Shown: positions 18,236-27,908, counted from the stretch's first letter. The stretch is 64,000 nucleotides of DNA from Ureibacillus composti (GCA_030348875.1 JAUCEP010000002.1:1815001-1879000), one strand, 5' to 3'. The notes: generated from the sequence alone by a model not told the origin. Made by a program: numbers and translations.

Positions 18236-19273
18236 ATGATTTTTCAGTCCGTTCTACTACAAATCTTTCAAAAATTAAATAATGAACGAACGATTTCTTC
18301 AGCCTATCATTTGCTCCGTGGAAAGCGTTCAGGACAAACTATTCAGGATGTTGGCATCTTTCATTTACATAATTATTTTGGTATTTTGCCAAAGTTATCA
18401 CGAAAGAAATATGACGAAGATGTGAACAAAATTCTAGAGGCTGGATACATAGAATTGAATGAGGAGGGTTATTTTCAATTAACCAATCTTGGACACGAAA
18501 TAGAAAAAGAATCAATTCATCTTCCGTTTGATGGTTGGCATTATCGGGGAAATGAACATTTATTTTTTGCTCGACTATCACTCGTTGTTCAAAGTTTATC
18601 ACATAATAGGTCAGGGGTAAGGAAATTCATCCCGTTACAAAAAGATGAAGAAATTCAACGATGGGTGAAGCGTTTTTTAATGGCACATCACTATCATAAT
18701 GGACTACTTCAAGAAAAATTAGCAAGGGAAATTATTAATAGCTTAGAGACAGTAGATGTTGAGGAACGATTAAAAGCAATCGTCATTAATCGTTTGGGTG
18801 GATATAAGACACCAGGATTTACTTGGCAACAAATTAGTTACCATGAACAGCTTGAGGAAATAGATGTGCAACTTCTCTATATTGCGACGTTACAACAATG
18901 GATTCAAAAAGTCTATTCTCTAAATGCGCATTATCTATTATTAGGAGAAATTGCAGAAAATGTACGAATCGATATTCCGTTAACAGGCTCAGCTTTACAA
19001 ACTGCTCAACTATTCAAACAGGGACTTTCAATTGAAGAGATTAGTAGAGTGAGACAACTTAAATCTAGTACGATTGAAGACCATCTTGTTGAACTAGCTA
19101 TGAACGATCCGGCTTTTCCAATCCAGCAATTTATTAGTGATGAAGATAAAAAACTTGTTTTAACTGCCTTGGATGATTATGATACACGAAAATTAAAGGT
19201 ATTACATGAGGTTGTGCCGCATCTGTCGTATTTCCAGTTACGGCTAGTTTTAGCAAAGGGGAATGACAACTAA
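18236..19273 (+). CDS. ypbB: Helix-turn-helix protein upstream of recS
   Basis: Cytosolic protein of 345 residues, homologous by length and position to B. subtilis YpbB. The last third (about 255-340) has the HTH_40 pattern also found at the C terminus of some RecQ helicases: TAQLFKQGLSIEEISRVRQLKSS then TIEDHLVELA. The start at 18236 is chosen because GGAGGA lies upstream; the ATG at 18221 overlaps it. The stop codon overlaps the recS start (TAATG), so translation is coupled and a helper role for the helicase is plausible, though not shown. Confidence 0.85.
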   Translation: MIFQSVLLQIFQKLNNERTISSAYHLLRGKRSGQTIQDVGIFHLHNYFGILPKLSRKKYDEDVNKILEAGYIELNEEGYFQLTNLGHEIEKESIHLPFDGWHYRGNEHLFFARLSLVVQSLSHNRSGVRKFIPLQKDEEIQRWVKRFLMAHHYHNGLLQEKLAREIINSLETVDVEERLKAIVINRLGGYKTPGFTWQQISYHEQLEEIDVQLLYIATLQQWIQKVYSLNAHYLLLGEIAENVRIDIPLTGSALQTAQLFKQGLSIEEISRVRQLKSSTIEDHLVELAMNDPAFPIQQFISDEDKKLVLTALDDYDTRKLKVLHEVVPHLSYFQLRLVLAKGNDN

Positions 19274-20721
19274 TGCAACTTGAAACTTTATTAAATAAAC
19301 ATTTTGGTTATTCTACTTTCCGACCTGGTCAAAAAGAAGTCATTGAAAAAATAGTTGAAGATCAAGACGTCATCGCCCTTCTACCAACAGGAATGGGGAA
19401 GTCTCTTTGTTATCAATTGCCAGGGTATATATTCAATGATCCAGTTCTTGTAATTTCTCCTTTACTATCATTAATGCAAGATCAAGTGGATCAAATGAAA
19501 CAATTTGGTGAAAAACGGGTAGTAGCCCTGAACTCATTTTTATCGAATGAACAGAAAAGATATGCTATTCATTTTTTGGAACAGTATCGCTTTATTTTTA
19601 TTTCACCTGAAATGTTGCTTAAACAAAGTGTTAAACAAAAATTAGCACAAATTAAATTATCTCTAATCGTTGTCGATGAAGCGCATTGTATTTCTCAATG
19701 GGGTTTTGATTTCAGACCAGATTACTTACGTATTGGAGAAGTTTTTAATCAATCAACACGACCACCTATTTTGGCATTGTCTGCAACAGCTACACAAAAA
19801 GTGCTTTTCGATATAAAACAATATCTACAGATGAAAGAGCCCTTTGAGTATGTCCATTCAGTTGATCGACCGAATCTTCATTACAAGAGAGTGAAGTTTC
19901 ATGATCGAGAAGACAAAATCAACTGGATCCTTCAGCATGTAAAAGATACGGAGGGGCCAGGAATTATCTATGTTCAATCGAGAACAAAGGCCGAGAACTT
20001 AAGTAGAAGACTCTATGAACAAGGCATTCAGGCTGCAACCTATCATGCAGGAAAGGACACGGAAGACCGCCAATTTATCCAACAACAATTCATTGATGGT
20101 TCACTTGAATGGATAGTCGCTACAAACGCTTTCGGAATGGGGGTTCATAAGCAAGATGTTCGCCAAATTATCCACGAAACACTACCTGCAAATGTTGAAA
20201 ACTATATGCAAGAAGTTGGACGAGCAGGACGTGATGGAAAAGATGCACTTGCAATATTGTTGTATGCAGAAGGGGACGAACAATTGGCAGAATTCATTGC
20301 GACAACAGATTTGCCTTCAGAGCATCATGTGGAAAACTATCAATCTTACATACAACGTCAGGAACTCCCTATTCAAATGTATCGAAATGGAGAAATCTCT
20401 GAAACTGCTTTCCGTGTGCTAGATTATTGGATGAATCATGTTTCCGTACATCAAGTAAAAGAGGTACTACGAAATATGAGAAATGATAAGTTTGTTGCAG
20501 TAAGAAAGATGATGGAACTGGTGAGGACGGAAGGTTGTATGCGCGAGCTTCTTGTAAACTATTTTGGGCAAACACTAGAGAACCGACCACCCAATTGTTG
20601 CGAAAATTGTGGAATCGACATGAAAGCTTTAGTAAAGTCTCGACAAGAACAAAAGGAAACAAAGAATCTTTTTGAGGAATCTTGGCAGGACAGAATATAT
20701 CAATTATTAATAGGAAAATAA
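19273..20721 (+). CDS. recS: RecQ-family ATP-dependent DNA helicase, short form
   Basis: 3'-5' superfamily-2 DNA helicase for recombination and fork repair. At 482 residues it has the two helicase lobes (LPTGMGKSLCYQ Walker A, VVDEAHCISQWGFDFRPDY with DEAH box, LALSATAT, and ATNAFGMGVHK plus QEVGRAGRDG of motifs V and VI) and a C-terminal zinc region with cysteines in EGCMRELL and NCCENCGID. It lacks an HRDC domain, as in B. subtilis RecS (YpbC), which occupies the same place next to ypbB and fer. The longer RecQ would be elsewhere. Confidence 0.93.
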   Translation: MQLETLLNKHFGYSTFRPGQKEVIEKIVEDQDVIALLPTGMGKSLCYQLPGYIFNDPVLVISPLLSLMQDQVDQMKQFGEKRVVALNSFLSNEQKRYAIHFLEQYRFIFISPEMLLKQSVKQKLAQIKLSLIVVDEAHCISQWGFDFRPDYLRIGEVFNQSTRPPILALSATATQKVLFDIKQYLQMKEPFEYVHSVDRPNLHYKRVKFHDREDKINWILQHVKDTEGPGIIYVQSRTKAENLSRRLYEQGIQAATYHAGKDTEDRQFIQQQFIDGSLEWIVATNAFGMGVHKQDVRQIIHETLPANVENYMQEVGRAGRDGKDALAILLYAEGDEQLAEFIATTDLPSEHHVENYQSYIQRQELPIQMYRNGEISETAFRVLDYWMNHVSVHQVKEVLRNMRNDKFVAVRKMMELVRTEGCMRELLVNYFGQTLENRPPNCCENCGIDMKALVKSRQEQKETKNLFEESWQDRIYQLLIGK

Positions 20722-20865
20722 ACCATTTCACCGCTTTTATAGTTTGAAACCTTTCTCTTTATTTGAATATTTCGACAAAATCTATGAAATTAGGGTATTA
20801 CCATCATTTACTTTTTAGTAAAAATTCGGCATAATATGATAAAGATAGAGTTGGAGGTGGTACCT

Positions 20866-21534
20866 ATGGGTAAAGATTATCGCGAAAAATTTGAAGAGCA
20901 TCGTCAATCTATTGAAGTAGATAAACCAAACTCTAGAATGACACGTTCAAAGCGTCATTCTGTATCAACGACTAAAAAACGAAAATTTCCGCTAATGACA
21001 ATCTTAACGGTAATACTTATCTTTATCCCTCTACTGTTTTTGATTTATGTATGGGGTTTTTATACACCCGACGAAACAGAAGTGGCAAAAGATTCTGAGA
21101 GTGGTTCTGTAGTGCAGTTGGAAAAAAATAATACCGTGTCGGCAAGTAACAATGACAAAGAAGATCCAGTCGTTGTAGATGACGAAGATGAATCGAAATC
21201 TGATGAACAGCAAACCGATGCAGCTAAGTATCAAGCAGCTAAAGAAAAAAAGGCAGCTGAAGAAGCAGCAAAAATAGTTGCACAAAAAGAGAAGGCTAAA
21301 GCAGAGGCTGAAAAAGCGAGAGAACTCGAGAAGCAAAAACAAGCTGAAAAAGAAAAACAACTAGAAGAAGAGAAAAAGGAACAAAAGGTACATACGGTTG
21401 GAGCTAATGAAAATTTATTCCGTATCGCATTAAAATATTATAATGGCGATCCAAATGGTGTTCAAAAAATAAAAGATGCAAACAATTTAAGTTCTGATAG
21501 TATCTCAGTGGGGCAACAATTAATCATTCCTTAA
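20866..21534 (+). CDS. ypbE: LysM-domain membrane protein
   Basis: Protein of 222 residues with a basic cytoplasmic N terminus, one membrane helix (about 43-65, LILIFIPLLFLIYVWGF-like), an acidic stretch, a long Lys/Glu/Ala coiled-coil region (about 125-180) and a C-terminal LysM domain (HTVGANENLFRIALKYY, then IKDANNLSSDSISVGQQLIIP). It should sit in the membrane with LysM in the wall, binding peptidoglycan. ATG 20866 follows GGAGGTGG; the earlier ATG at 20836 does not. The place after recS matches B. subtilis ypbE. Confidence 0.88.
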   Translation: MGKDYREKFEEHRQSIEVDKPNSRMTRSKRHSVSTTKKRKFPLMTILTVILIFIPLLFLIYVWGFYTPDETEVAKDSESGSVVQLEKNNTVSASNNDKEDPVVVDDEDESKSDEQQTDAAKYQAAKEKKAAEEAAKIVAQKEKAKAEAEKARELEKQKQAEKEKQLEEEKKEQKVHTVGANENLFRIALKYYNGDPNGVQKIKDANNLSSDSISVGQQLIIP

Positions 21535-21544
21535 TTCTTGTCAG

Positions 21545-21760
21545 TTGTTTAGACGCTCACTCAGTGTTTGGCTCACGCATGTGGCATTCTGAAGTAAAAA
21601 GTAGAGAAACGGGCATTCTCCGATTTTCTAGTCTAGCAGTGGTGCTACACCCTGGAGGTCGCTTTGACAATACCGGCGAAGGCAAAAAGCGCCTTCAACG
21701 ATGTAGCGTTTTTGCAGACGCAGGTGTGAACGAGCCGCCTCAAATTTTCCTATGAGCACG
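21545..21760 (+). repeat. Intergenic repeat family B, copy 1
   Basis: Non-coding, GC-richer block with several inverted segments. Its right end, GCGTTTTTGCAGACGCAGG followed by GAACGAG, matches the right end of the block at 30205-30385 (GCGTTTTCGCAGACGCGGA, GAACGAG). A 63-codon open frame across it has no ribosome-binding site and is rejected. Confidence 0.7.
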
Positions 21761-21822
21761 AATTTGATTTATCCAATAAAATACATTAAAATAGCTTCAT
21801 CATTTCGTGTAAATGAGTGAGT

Positions 21823-21860
21823 AAAAAGGCGATGGTTTATTGAACATCGTCTTTTTATTT
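21823..21860 (+). terminator. Terminator before ypbG
   Basis: AAAAAGGCGATG (21823-21834) and CATCGTCTTTTT (21845-21856) form a stem ending in T-rich sequence. It lies just before ypbG and argues against the long upstream start for that gene. Confidence 0.78.
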
Positions 21861-21881
21861 TTGAGATTAGGGGGTACACGT

Positions 21882-22643
21882 ATGCTTTTTGAGATGTTAA
21901 TCATTGTTGTTCTTCTAATTATTGGGGTGCTAGTGTATATGGTTCTTCAAGCATTTGAAAACCATCTATTACATCATGAAATTCGCCTAAGAGGTAAGAA
22001 GGAACATGTTAAACTGTTTTTTATTTCTGATGTTCATCTGCGTAAAATAAACAAAAAAATGATTAGTGCCATAAATGAACCTATAGACGCAGTAATTATC
22101 GGCGGAGATTTTGCTGATCAACGTACTCCAATCAAACGAATATATGAAAATATTGATTTGTTAACGTCTTTAGGACCCGTTTATTTTGTATGGGGAAATA
22201 ACGACCGAGAAATTGGGGAAGAGCGACTACGAACGATTTTCCAAGAAACCAATGTGCAAATTGTTGAAAATAATGCTGTGATTCTACCAAATGTTCAGAA
22301 TAAGTGTTGGATTAGCGCAATAGATGATACGACAACGAGAAATGCACAACAAGACTTAGCCTTTCAAAAATGCCAACAAGGGGATATAGTATTCTTTATT
22401 TCACATAATCCAGAGGTATTTCCAATGGTAAGAAAAAAATATACTGCGCATTTAATGATGGGTGGGCATTTACACGGTGGTCAAATTCGTCTCGGCCCAT
22501 TTGGTTTGCATCCGCATGGGTCATTTTCTAAACGAGAAGGAGTGCCAACACTAATTAGTAACGGCTATGGAACCACTATGATTCCGATGAGATTCAATGC
22601 AAAACCACAATGTCACATTATTGATGTAAACTTTGTTCCGTAA
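21882..22643 (+). CDS. ypbG: Metallophosphoesterase
   Basis: Membrane-linked calcineurin-type phosphoesterase of 253 residues. An N-terminal hydrophobic segment (about 5-25) is followed by metal-binding motifs in order: FFISDVHLR (D-x-H), VIIGGDFADQ (GD), VWGNNDRE (GNxx), FFISHNPEVF and MMGGHLHGGQIRLG (GHxH). Both metals of the binuclear centre are therefore supplied. The substrate is unknown. ATG 21882 follows AGGGGG; the longer frame from 21840 would overlap a terminator. It lies between ypbE and ypdA as in B. subtilis. Confidence 0.87.
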   Translation: MLFEMLIIVVLLIIGVLVYMVLQAFENHLLHHEIRLRGKKEHVKLFFISDVHLRKINKKMISAINEPIDAVIIGGDFADQRTPIKRIYENIDLLTSLGPVYFVWGNNDREIGEERLRTIFQETNVQIVENNAVILPNVQNKCWISAIDDTTTRNAQQDLAFQKCQQGDIVFFISHNPEVFPMVRKKYTAHLMMGGHLHGGQIRLGPFGLHPHGSFSKREGVPTLISNGYGTTMIPMRFNAKPQCHIIDVNFVP

Positions 22644-22708
22644 ACCTAACCCATAATCTTTAAAATAGCGCTATAATAACAGTAGCAAGATTAAGGGAGA
22701 TGTCTTAA

Positions 22709-23680
22709 ATGCAAAAAATTGATGCAATTATTGTTGGAGGAGGTCCTTGTGGTTTATCAGCAGCGATTGAACTACAAAATATAGGCTTAAATCCAATTGT
22801 GATTGAAAAGGGTAACGTAGTTAATGCGATTTATAACTATCCAACCCATCAAACATTCTTTAGTACAAGTGAAAAGTTAGCAATTGGCGACGTGCCATTT
22901 ATTATAGAAGGTCGTAAACCAAAAAGAAATCAAGCACTTGTCTACTATCGAGAAGTAGTCAAGTTGAAAAATATAAAAGTAAATCGTTTTGAAACTGTTG
23001 AATCTGTTAGAAAAACTGAGAATGGTGGTTTTATCGTAACATCCGATCAAAATGCTTATGTTACTCCTTATGTCATCATTGCTACTGGCTACTATGATCA
23101 GCCAAATTTCATGGGCATTCCAGGGGAAGATTTACCGAAAGTATTTCACTATTTTAAAGAAGCGCATCCTTTTTTTGATACAGATGTTGTCATCATTGGG
23201 GGCAAAAACTCAGCAGTAGACGCAGCGCTCGAATTAAATAAAGCAGGTGCGCGTGTTACAGTTGTTTACCGAGGAAGTGAGTATTCACCAAGTATTAAAC
23301 CATGGGTATTACCTGAATTTGCAGGGCTCGTTCGAAACGGTGAGGTAATCATGCATTTTGATAGTTATGTGAAAGAAATACGTGATCATGAAGTGATTGT
23401 AGAGGTTAATGGGAATGAGCAAATAGTTAAAAATGATTTTGTTTTCGCCATGACAGGTTATCACCCTGACCACGACTTTATTAAATCGATGGGTGTGAAT
23501 ATCGATCAGGCTTCTGGTCGACCAACATATAATGAAGAAACGATGGAAACAAATATTGAAAACTTATATATTGCTGGAGTCATTGCTGCAGGTAATAATG
23601 CGAATGAAATCTTTATTGAAAATGGCCGATTCCATGGCGGTTTGATTGCTAAAAGTATTGAATCAAAGAATAAAATATAG
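22709..23680 (+). CDS. ypdA: Bacillithiol disulphide reductase
   Basis: FAD/NADPH flavoprotein that regenerates bacillithiol from its disulphide. The 323-residue protein has an N-terminal FAD fold IIVGGGPCGLSAA (C14 is the characteristic YpdA cysteine), an NADPH fold VVIIGGKNSAVDAAL, and an ATG motif VIIATGYYDQPNF. It lacks the CxxC of thioredoxin reductases, as expected. Start ATG follows AAGGGAG. Its presence shows that this organism most likely makes bacillithiol, which matters for the DinB-fold protein at 11832. It is the last conserved backbone gene before the catabolic region. Confidence 0.92.
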   Translation: MQKIDAIIVGGGPCGLSAAIELQNIGLNPIVIEKGNVVNAIYNYPTHQTFFSTSEKLAIGDVPFIIEGRKPKRNQALVYYREVVKLKNIKVNRFETVESVRKTENGGFIVTSDQNAYVTPYVIIATGYYDQPNFMGIPGEDLPKVFHYFKEAHPFFDTDVVIIGGKNSAVDAALELNKAGARVTVVYRGSEYSPSIKPWVLPEFAGLVRNGEVIMHFDSYVKEIRDHEVIVEVNGNEQIVKNDFVFAMTGYHPDHDFIKSMGVNIDQASGRPTYNEETMETNIENLYIAGVIAAGNNANEIFIENGRFHGGLIAKSIESKNKI

Positions 23681-23694
23681 TTATATGTTTTTTT

Positions 23695-23738
23695 AGGCGT
23701 AAACAAAGTTGTGAGATCAACTTTGTTTACGCCTTTTT
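23695..23738 (+). terminator. Strong terminator after ypdA
   Basis: A perfect 17-bp stem, AGGCGTAAACAAAGTTG with CAACTTTGTTTACGCCT, precedes a T run; it isolates ypdA from the catabolic region. Confidence 0.92.
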
Positions 23739-24161
23739 AATAGAAATAGAAAGGTGGCTTTTTTCTGCTCCTGACCCCAAAGTTTGTTTATTTCTATCTT
23801 TCTCTTTTTCATTTAGTTTCTCTCTTCATTACCAAATAATCAGCTATTCTCTTAAATTTACATTTAGTTTTACGTAAATAATAAATGACACAATTCGAAC
23901 ATCTAATACAAAATTCCTTATATTTTCATCAATCTATTAAATAAATTTTTAATCAATAAAAATTGAATTTTAGCAACAAGTGGATATTGGCCATTTGTAT
24001 GACATTAGGTAAATTCTGTATTAAATAACTCGTTAACATTATTTCAAGATAACAACTCCGTAATTTACTAACAGTAAAGGGGGTCTTTATTCATAATTAA
24101 TTTATTGAGTTTCTAAATCTTGTTGAAAATTCACAATTTTGACATTAGAATTCATTTAACG

Positions 24162-24176
24162 GATGAAAGCGCTTAA
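24162..24176 (+). promoter_or_regulatory. Possible cre site
   Basis: ATGAAAGCGCTTAAT agrees with the CcpA consensus WTGNAANCGNWWNCA at 11 of the 13 informative or allowed positions, failing at the last two. It is about 310 bases upstream of the MFS gene at 24490, so its role is uncertain. Confidence 0.35.
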
Positions 24177-24266
24177 TTCGATAACTTTTGGAAGTTTGAT
24201 AGGAGGTCGATCAATTTTAATCTAGTAAAAATTGAATAGTGCCTTTGTCTTTGGTAAGGATTTATA

Positions 24267-24414
24267 ATCAAATGCGCATAGTGTATTTGCGTCCGGATTT
24301 TAATTGTGCTAAGGCCAATAGGATGTTGGTTAGTTAGTTGTCGTTCGGATGTGACGTACTTAGGCTAACTGCCTATATCACCTCATAAAATCCGTGACAT
24401 CCGCTGGAGGCTTA
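24267..24414 (-). repeat. Intergenic repeat family A, copy 1 (reverse orientation)
   Basis: Read on the minus strand it begins GCCTCCAGCGGATGTCACGG and ends with ATCCGGACGCAAATAC then GCGCATTTGAT, the borders of family A. The inside carries an extra module (GCCTAAGTACGTCACATC and GACAACTAACTAACC) shared with the copy at 60503. It occupies the left edge of the catabolic region; the rest of 23739-24489 holds no gene. Confidence 0.8.
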
Positions 24415-24489
24415 ATTTCTTTCGAGGTTTATACTTGCGTTGATTAGTTAACCTTTTGTCGAACATTTCATCACTGTGGGGAAGTTTAG

Positions 24490-25704
24490 ATGAATGAAAT
24501 TAAAGGGGCGGATAACTTGGGGAAACCAATTGGTAGAAATTTTTTAAAGTTTTTAATCGTCATCATTGCCTTTCAAGATGTAGCAGCTGGTGTTGCAGGC
24601 TCGATTATGGCAGACATTATCGCAGCCTACCCTAACTTTGATCCTACAATTGTCATGTTAGTAGCAACGTTTCCGGGTTTGATACAAATTGTACCTGCTT
24701 TATTTTATGGACAGCTATCATCGAGATTTAAGAAACGCACACTGTTATTTACCGGTTTAGTTTTATTTATGATTGGTGGCGTGATGCCGTTCTTCATTGA
24801 TAGCTTACCATTAATTATTTTGTTCCGCGGAATTTTGGGATTAGGTGTTGGTATTACAATGCCATTATCAATTGATATAATTTCAGATTTCTTTGAGGGC
24901 CGGGAGAAAGATACATTAATTGGATTAGGTACTTCGACAATAGCTTGTATTGGTGCAATATTTTTCCAATTAGTTGGAGGGATTTTAGCTGATGCATATG
25001 GATGGCAATACGGATTCTTAACTTACTTATTCCCAATCTGGATTTTAGCTCTAACATTCCTATTCTTACCTGAACCAGAAAGAAAAGATAAACCAAATGC
25101 TACGATAAAAGATCTATTTAAAGCACCTAAACAAATTTATGGGTTCTCATTAGGTCAAGTGATTTATTCTGCATTTATCTTTGGATATGTAACAAATATC
25201 TCAATTGTGATTCAAGCAGAGGGACTTGGAAATGCTACGGAAGCAGGATTAGCGGTTTCTATTTTCACTTTTGGAACATTGATAGCAGGTCTTATCTTTG
25301 GCCGTTTACGCAGTAAGTTCCCAGTTGGTGTTGTTCCAATGGCCGTATTTATTACAGGTGTTGGGATGCTCATTTGTTACTCGGCAAATAGTTTATCCAC
25401 CATCTTTATTGGTAGTTTAATTGGTGGATTTGCAATGGGACTTGTTCTACCAGGTGTATTTGCAAGAGTTTCTGAGTTATCAGAACAAATAGGTGTATCT
25501 TACGTTGGTTTAGTTGTTGTTGGTCAAGGTCTTGGTGGTATTTCTGGGCCATTCCTATATGGATTGATCATGCAACTATTTAATCAACAAGTTGGTAATT
25601 TTGCACTTCTAATTTCAACAGTTGGATTAATTTTATTATCCATTGTTTGGTACTTCTTCGTGAAAGCTCCAAAAGAGAAGGTAAGTCCAGATTTATCTGT
25701 GTAA
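24490..25704 (+). CDS. MFS transporter at the left end of the catabolic region
   Basis: Membrane transporter of 404 residues with 12 predicted helices. MFS signatures: FYGQLSSRFKKRTLLF (motif A position after TM2), ILFRGILGLGVGITMPLSI (TM4 motif B-like) and FGRLRSKFPVGV in the second half. It does not look like the AAHS carrier at 16067. Position before ring-cleavage genes suggests import of the aromatic substrate or export of toxic intermediates. Start ATG is preceded by GGGGAAG. The substrate is unknown. Confidence 0.8.
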   Translation: MNEIKGADNLGKPIGRNFLKFLIVIIAFQDVAAGVAGSIMADIIAAYPNFDPTIVMLVATFPGLIQIVPALFYGQLSSRFKKRTLLFTGLVLFMIGGVMPFFIDSLPLIILFRGILGLGVGITMPLSIDIISDFFEGREKDTLIGLGTSTIACIGAIFFQLVGGILADAYGWQYGFLTYLFPIWILALTFLFLPEPERKDKPNATIKDLFKAPKQIYGFSLGQVIYSAFIFGYVTNISIVIQAEGLGNATEAGLAVSIFTFGTLIAGLIFGRLRSKFPVGVVPMAVFITGVGMLICYSANSLSTIFIGSLIGGFAMGLVLPGVFARVSELSEQIGVSYVGLVVVGQGLGGISGPFLYGLIMQLFNQQVGNFALLISTVGLILLSIVWYFFVKAPKEKVSPDLSV

Positions 25705-25709
25705 ATAAT

Positions 25710-25769
25710 TTTTTAGGTATTATCTAATCTGGTCCTGTACAGCTTTGCTTAAAGGATAATACCTAAAAA
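25710..25769. other. Long inverted repeat after the MFS gene
   Basis: A perfect 15-bp stem, TTTTTAGGTATTATC and GATAATACCTAAAAA, encloses a 30-base loop. There is no T run after the stem on the plus strand, so it may act as a weak terminator, an mRNA 3' stabiliser or a regulatory site. Confidence 0.6.
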
Positions 25770-25914
25770 TGACCTATTTTATATTTGACTATATTTTCTA
25801 TTAATTTAGAATATAAAGAGAAATGGAGTTTACTACGACTCTACATAGGGAAGTTTTAATTATATTAAACTTCTATTCTTGCATTACTTATTATTAATAG
25901 TGAGGTGGGCAAAA

Positions 25915-26889
25915 ATGGGGATACAAATTGTACGTTACAGAAAAAGTCAAAAGATTTCATGGGGAGTTTTAGCTGAAGAGAATATCATTCCTTTAACTAA
26001 TGAAGCAGAAAATTTATCGGATTTTCTTGTAGACGGTGTTCAAGAAGCAAGAGAGATACTCGTAAAAGAGGATTCTGAAAAAGTACTTTTAGAAGATGTT
26101 GAGCTACTTTCGCCTGTTACAAACCCGACGAATATCGTTTGCCAGGGTGTTAACTACTCGATGCATAGAAAAGAAACTGGTATGTCATCAAGTAGACCTC
26201 CTTATAACATGATTTTCGGAAAAGCCCCAAGTTCTATTAGTGGTCCATTTGATGCGATCGTAAAACCTGAGCATGTTCAATTATTAGATTATGAAATCGA
26301 ATTAGGTTTAGTCATTGGTAAAGAAATAAACGAACAAACAGTAATTACAGATGAAAATATATCTGATTATATTGCTGGGCTAGTCATTACAAATGATGTA
26401 TCAGCACGAGATGTACAACTAACAGAACTTCAATGGCTTAAAGGAAAAAGCTATCGTACATTTTGTCCAGTAGGCCCTTATTTATATATTCTTGATGAAG
26501 ATGAGGTTAATGAAATATACAACCTAGAATTATTGTTAACAGTGAATGGTGAGGTTCGTCAAAGTGCGAACACTGACCAATTACTTTATAAACCTGTAGA
26601 AACATTAAATGAGTTAGCCCAAACGATGGATCTTACTGTAGGTGATTTAGTGTTAACAGGAACTCCAGGTGGGGTAGCAATGCAACTTTCAACAGAGGAA
26701 TTAAATTGTTTAACTAGTTTAACAGCTTCTCCAGAAGAAAAAACAAAAGTAATTCAAAGACAATTTGAAATTGGTCAGTATTTAAAAGTTGGAGATGTCA
26801 TCGAAGCGTCAATTGCAAGTTCAGATGGCAAGATTCAATTAGGGAAACAAAGAAATGTAGTGAAAGAACTTCAGTTAGTATCAAAATAA
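25915..26889 (+). CDS. Fumarylacetoacetate-hydrolase family protein with C-terminal insertion
   Basis: Metal-dependent C-C hydrolase or decarboxylase of 324 residues. Family features: IVCQGVNYSMHRKETG with H84, acidic ligands in LLDYEIELGLVIG (E127, E129) and TNDVSARDVQ (D161), and LTGTPGGVAM. Unlike most relatives it has about 30 extra residues (256-288) between the TGTPGG loop and the final VGDVIEASI strand. ATG 25915 follows GAGGTGGG; the open frame back to 25879 lacks such a site. In meta-cleavage clusters FAH proteins act as 4-oxalocrotonate decarboxylase or on acylpyruvates, so it may handle a ring-fission product. The reaction is not resolved. Confidence 0.8.
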   Translation: MGIQIVRYRKSQKISWGVLAEENIIPLTNEAENLSDFLVDGVQEAREILVKEDSEKVLLEDVELLSPVTNPTNIVCQGVNYSMHRKETGMSSSRPPYNMIFGKAPSSISGPFDAIVKPEHVQLLDYEIELGLVIGKEINEQTVITDENISDYIAGLVITNDVSARDVQLTELQWLKGKSYRTFCPVGPYLYILDEDEVNEIYNLELLLTVNGEVRQSANTDQLLYKPVETLNELAQTMDLTVGDLVLTGTPGGVAMQLSTEELNCLTSLTASPEEKTKVIQRQFEIGQYLKVGDVIEASIASSDGKIQLGKQRNVVKELQLVSK

Positions 26890-27038
26890 TTCACTATAAT
26901 ATTGAAAATCTGCTACAAAAATCAGCTTAATTTTTTAATAGTCGTAAATACAGTAACGAGAAGGCTCGCGGTTTGTGTCCATAAGAAAGTGGTTTCTATT
27001 AATCTACCAAAGGTAAATAAAAATTAGAGGTGAAAAGA

Positions 27039-27896
27039 ATGGCAATCGTAACTCGTAAAGTGAAAACTGGTCGTTATGAAACAAATATTCTTGAAGGTGG
27101 AGTAGGCAACTCAGAGACGATCCTATTTATCCATGGTAGTGGCCCAGGGGCGAGCGCAAAATCAAACTGGGAACATGTTCTGCCTGAATATGAAAACGAT
27201 TTCCATGTTGTGGCCCTTGATTTAGTTGGTTTTGGTGATACAGATCACCCAGAACAATATCCTGCAAATGGTGTTGAATGGATGAACTGGCGTGTACAAC
27301 AAATTACTGATTTATTAGATGAGTTAAACATTGAGAAAGCAAATTTAGTAGGAAATTCATTAGGTGGCGTCATTTCGTTGTACCTTTTAATGGATTCAGC
27401 AGAGCGTTTTAACAAAGTTTGTTTAATGGGAGCAGGTGGAGGCTTAGTTGAACCAACCCCTGAACTAGCAAAATTAACAAACTTCCATAAAGACCCAACA
27501 CCTAAAGCACTTAAAAACCTTTTAAGTTGGTTCCTTTATGACCTTTCTGGTATGGAAGATAAACTAGACGCAATCGTTGAAGAGCGCATGAAATTATTTA
27601 ATCGTCCAGATGTACGTAAATCGTATGAACAAAACTTCGTGAATTCAAGTTTAGCAGATATGTTAGTACCACCATCTGCATTAAAACGAATGACGAATGA
27701 GTTCTTATTAATCCATGGTCACCAAGATCGTTTTGTTCCACTTCAAAGTAGCTTATATATGTTAGACCACTTAGAAAATGCAAACCTTCACGTGTTCAAA
27801 CGATGCGGTCATTGGGCTCAAATCGAACAAAAAGATCAATTTGTGAAGTTAACGAAAGACTTTTTTGAACCAGCTAAAAAAGTAACAACAGTATAA
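27039..27896 (+). CDS. Meta-cleavage product hydrolase (alpha/beta hydrolase), paralogue 1
   Basis: Probable C-C bond hydrolase (BphD/HsaD/MhpC type) that splits a 2-hydroxy-6-oxo-dienoate into 2-hydroxypenta-2,4-dienoate and a carboxylic acid. The 285-residue protein has the oxyanion motif HGSGPGASAKSNW, nucleophile elbow GNSLGG (S107), acid in HGHQDRFVP (D230) and base in RCGHWAQIE (H258). ATG 27039 is preferred to GTG 27030, which overlaps the GAGGTG site. It is 12 bases before a monooxygenase and near an extradiol dioxygenase, which strongly supports the assignment. Confidence 0.88.
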   Translation: MAIVTRKVKTGRYETNILEGGVGNSETILFIHGSGPGASAKSNWEHVLPEYENDFHVVALDLVGFGDTDHPEQYPANGVEWMNWRVQQITDLLDELNIEKANLVGNSLGGVISLYLLMDSAERFNKVCLMGAGGGLVEPTPELAKLTNFHKDPTPKALKNLLSWFLYDLSGMEDKLDAIVEERMKLFNRPDVRKSYEQNFVNSSLADMLVPPSALKRMTNEFLLIHGHQDRFVPLQSSLYMLDHLENANLHVFKRCGHWAQIEQKDQFVKLTKDFFEPAKKVTTV

Positions 27897-27908
27897 AGGG
27901 GTGGAAGA

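Noticed and set aside
21564-21755. Open frame of 63 codons after ypbE
   Set aside because: It lies wholly within an intergenic repeat with inverted segments and has no translation signal.
24267-24414. Insertion sequence or attachment site at the left edge of the catabolic region
   Set aside because: No transposase or target duplication; the block is one of six family A repeats that also lie far from the region.
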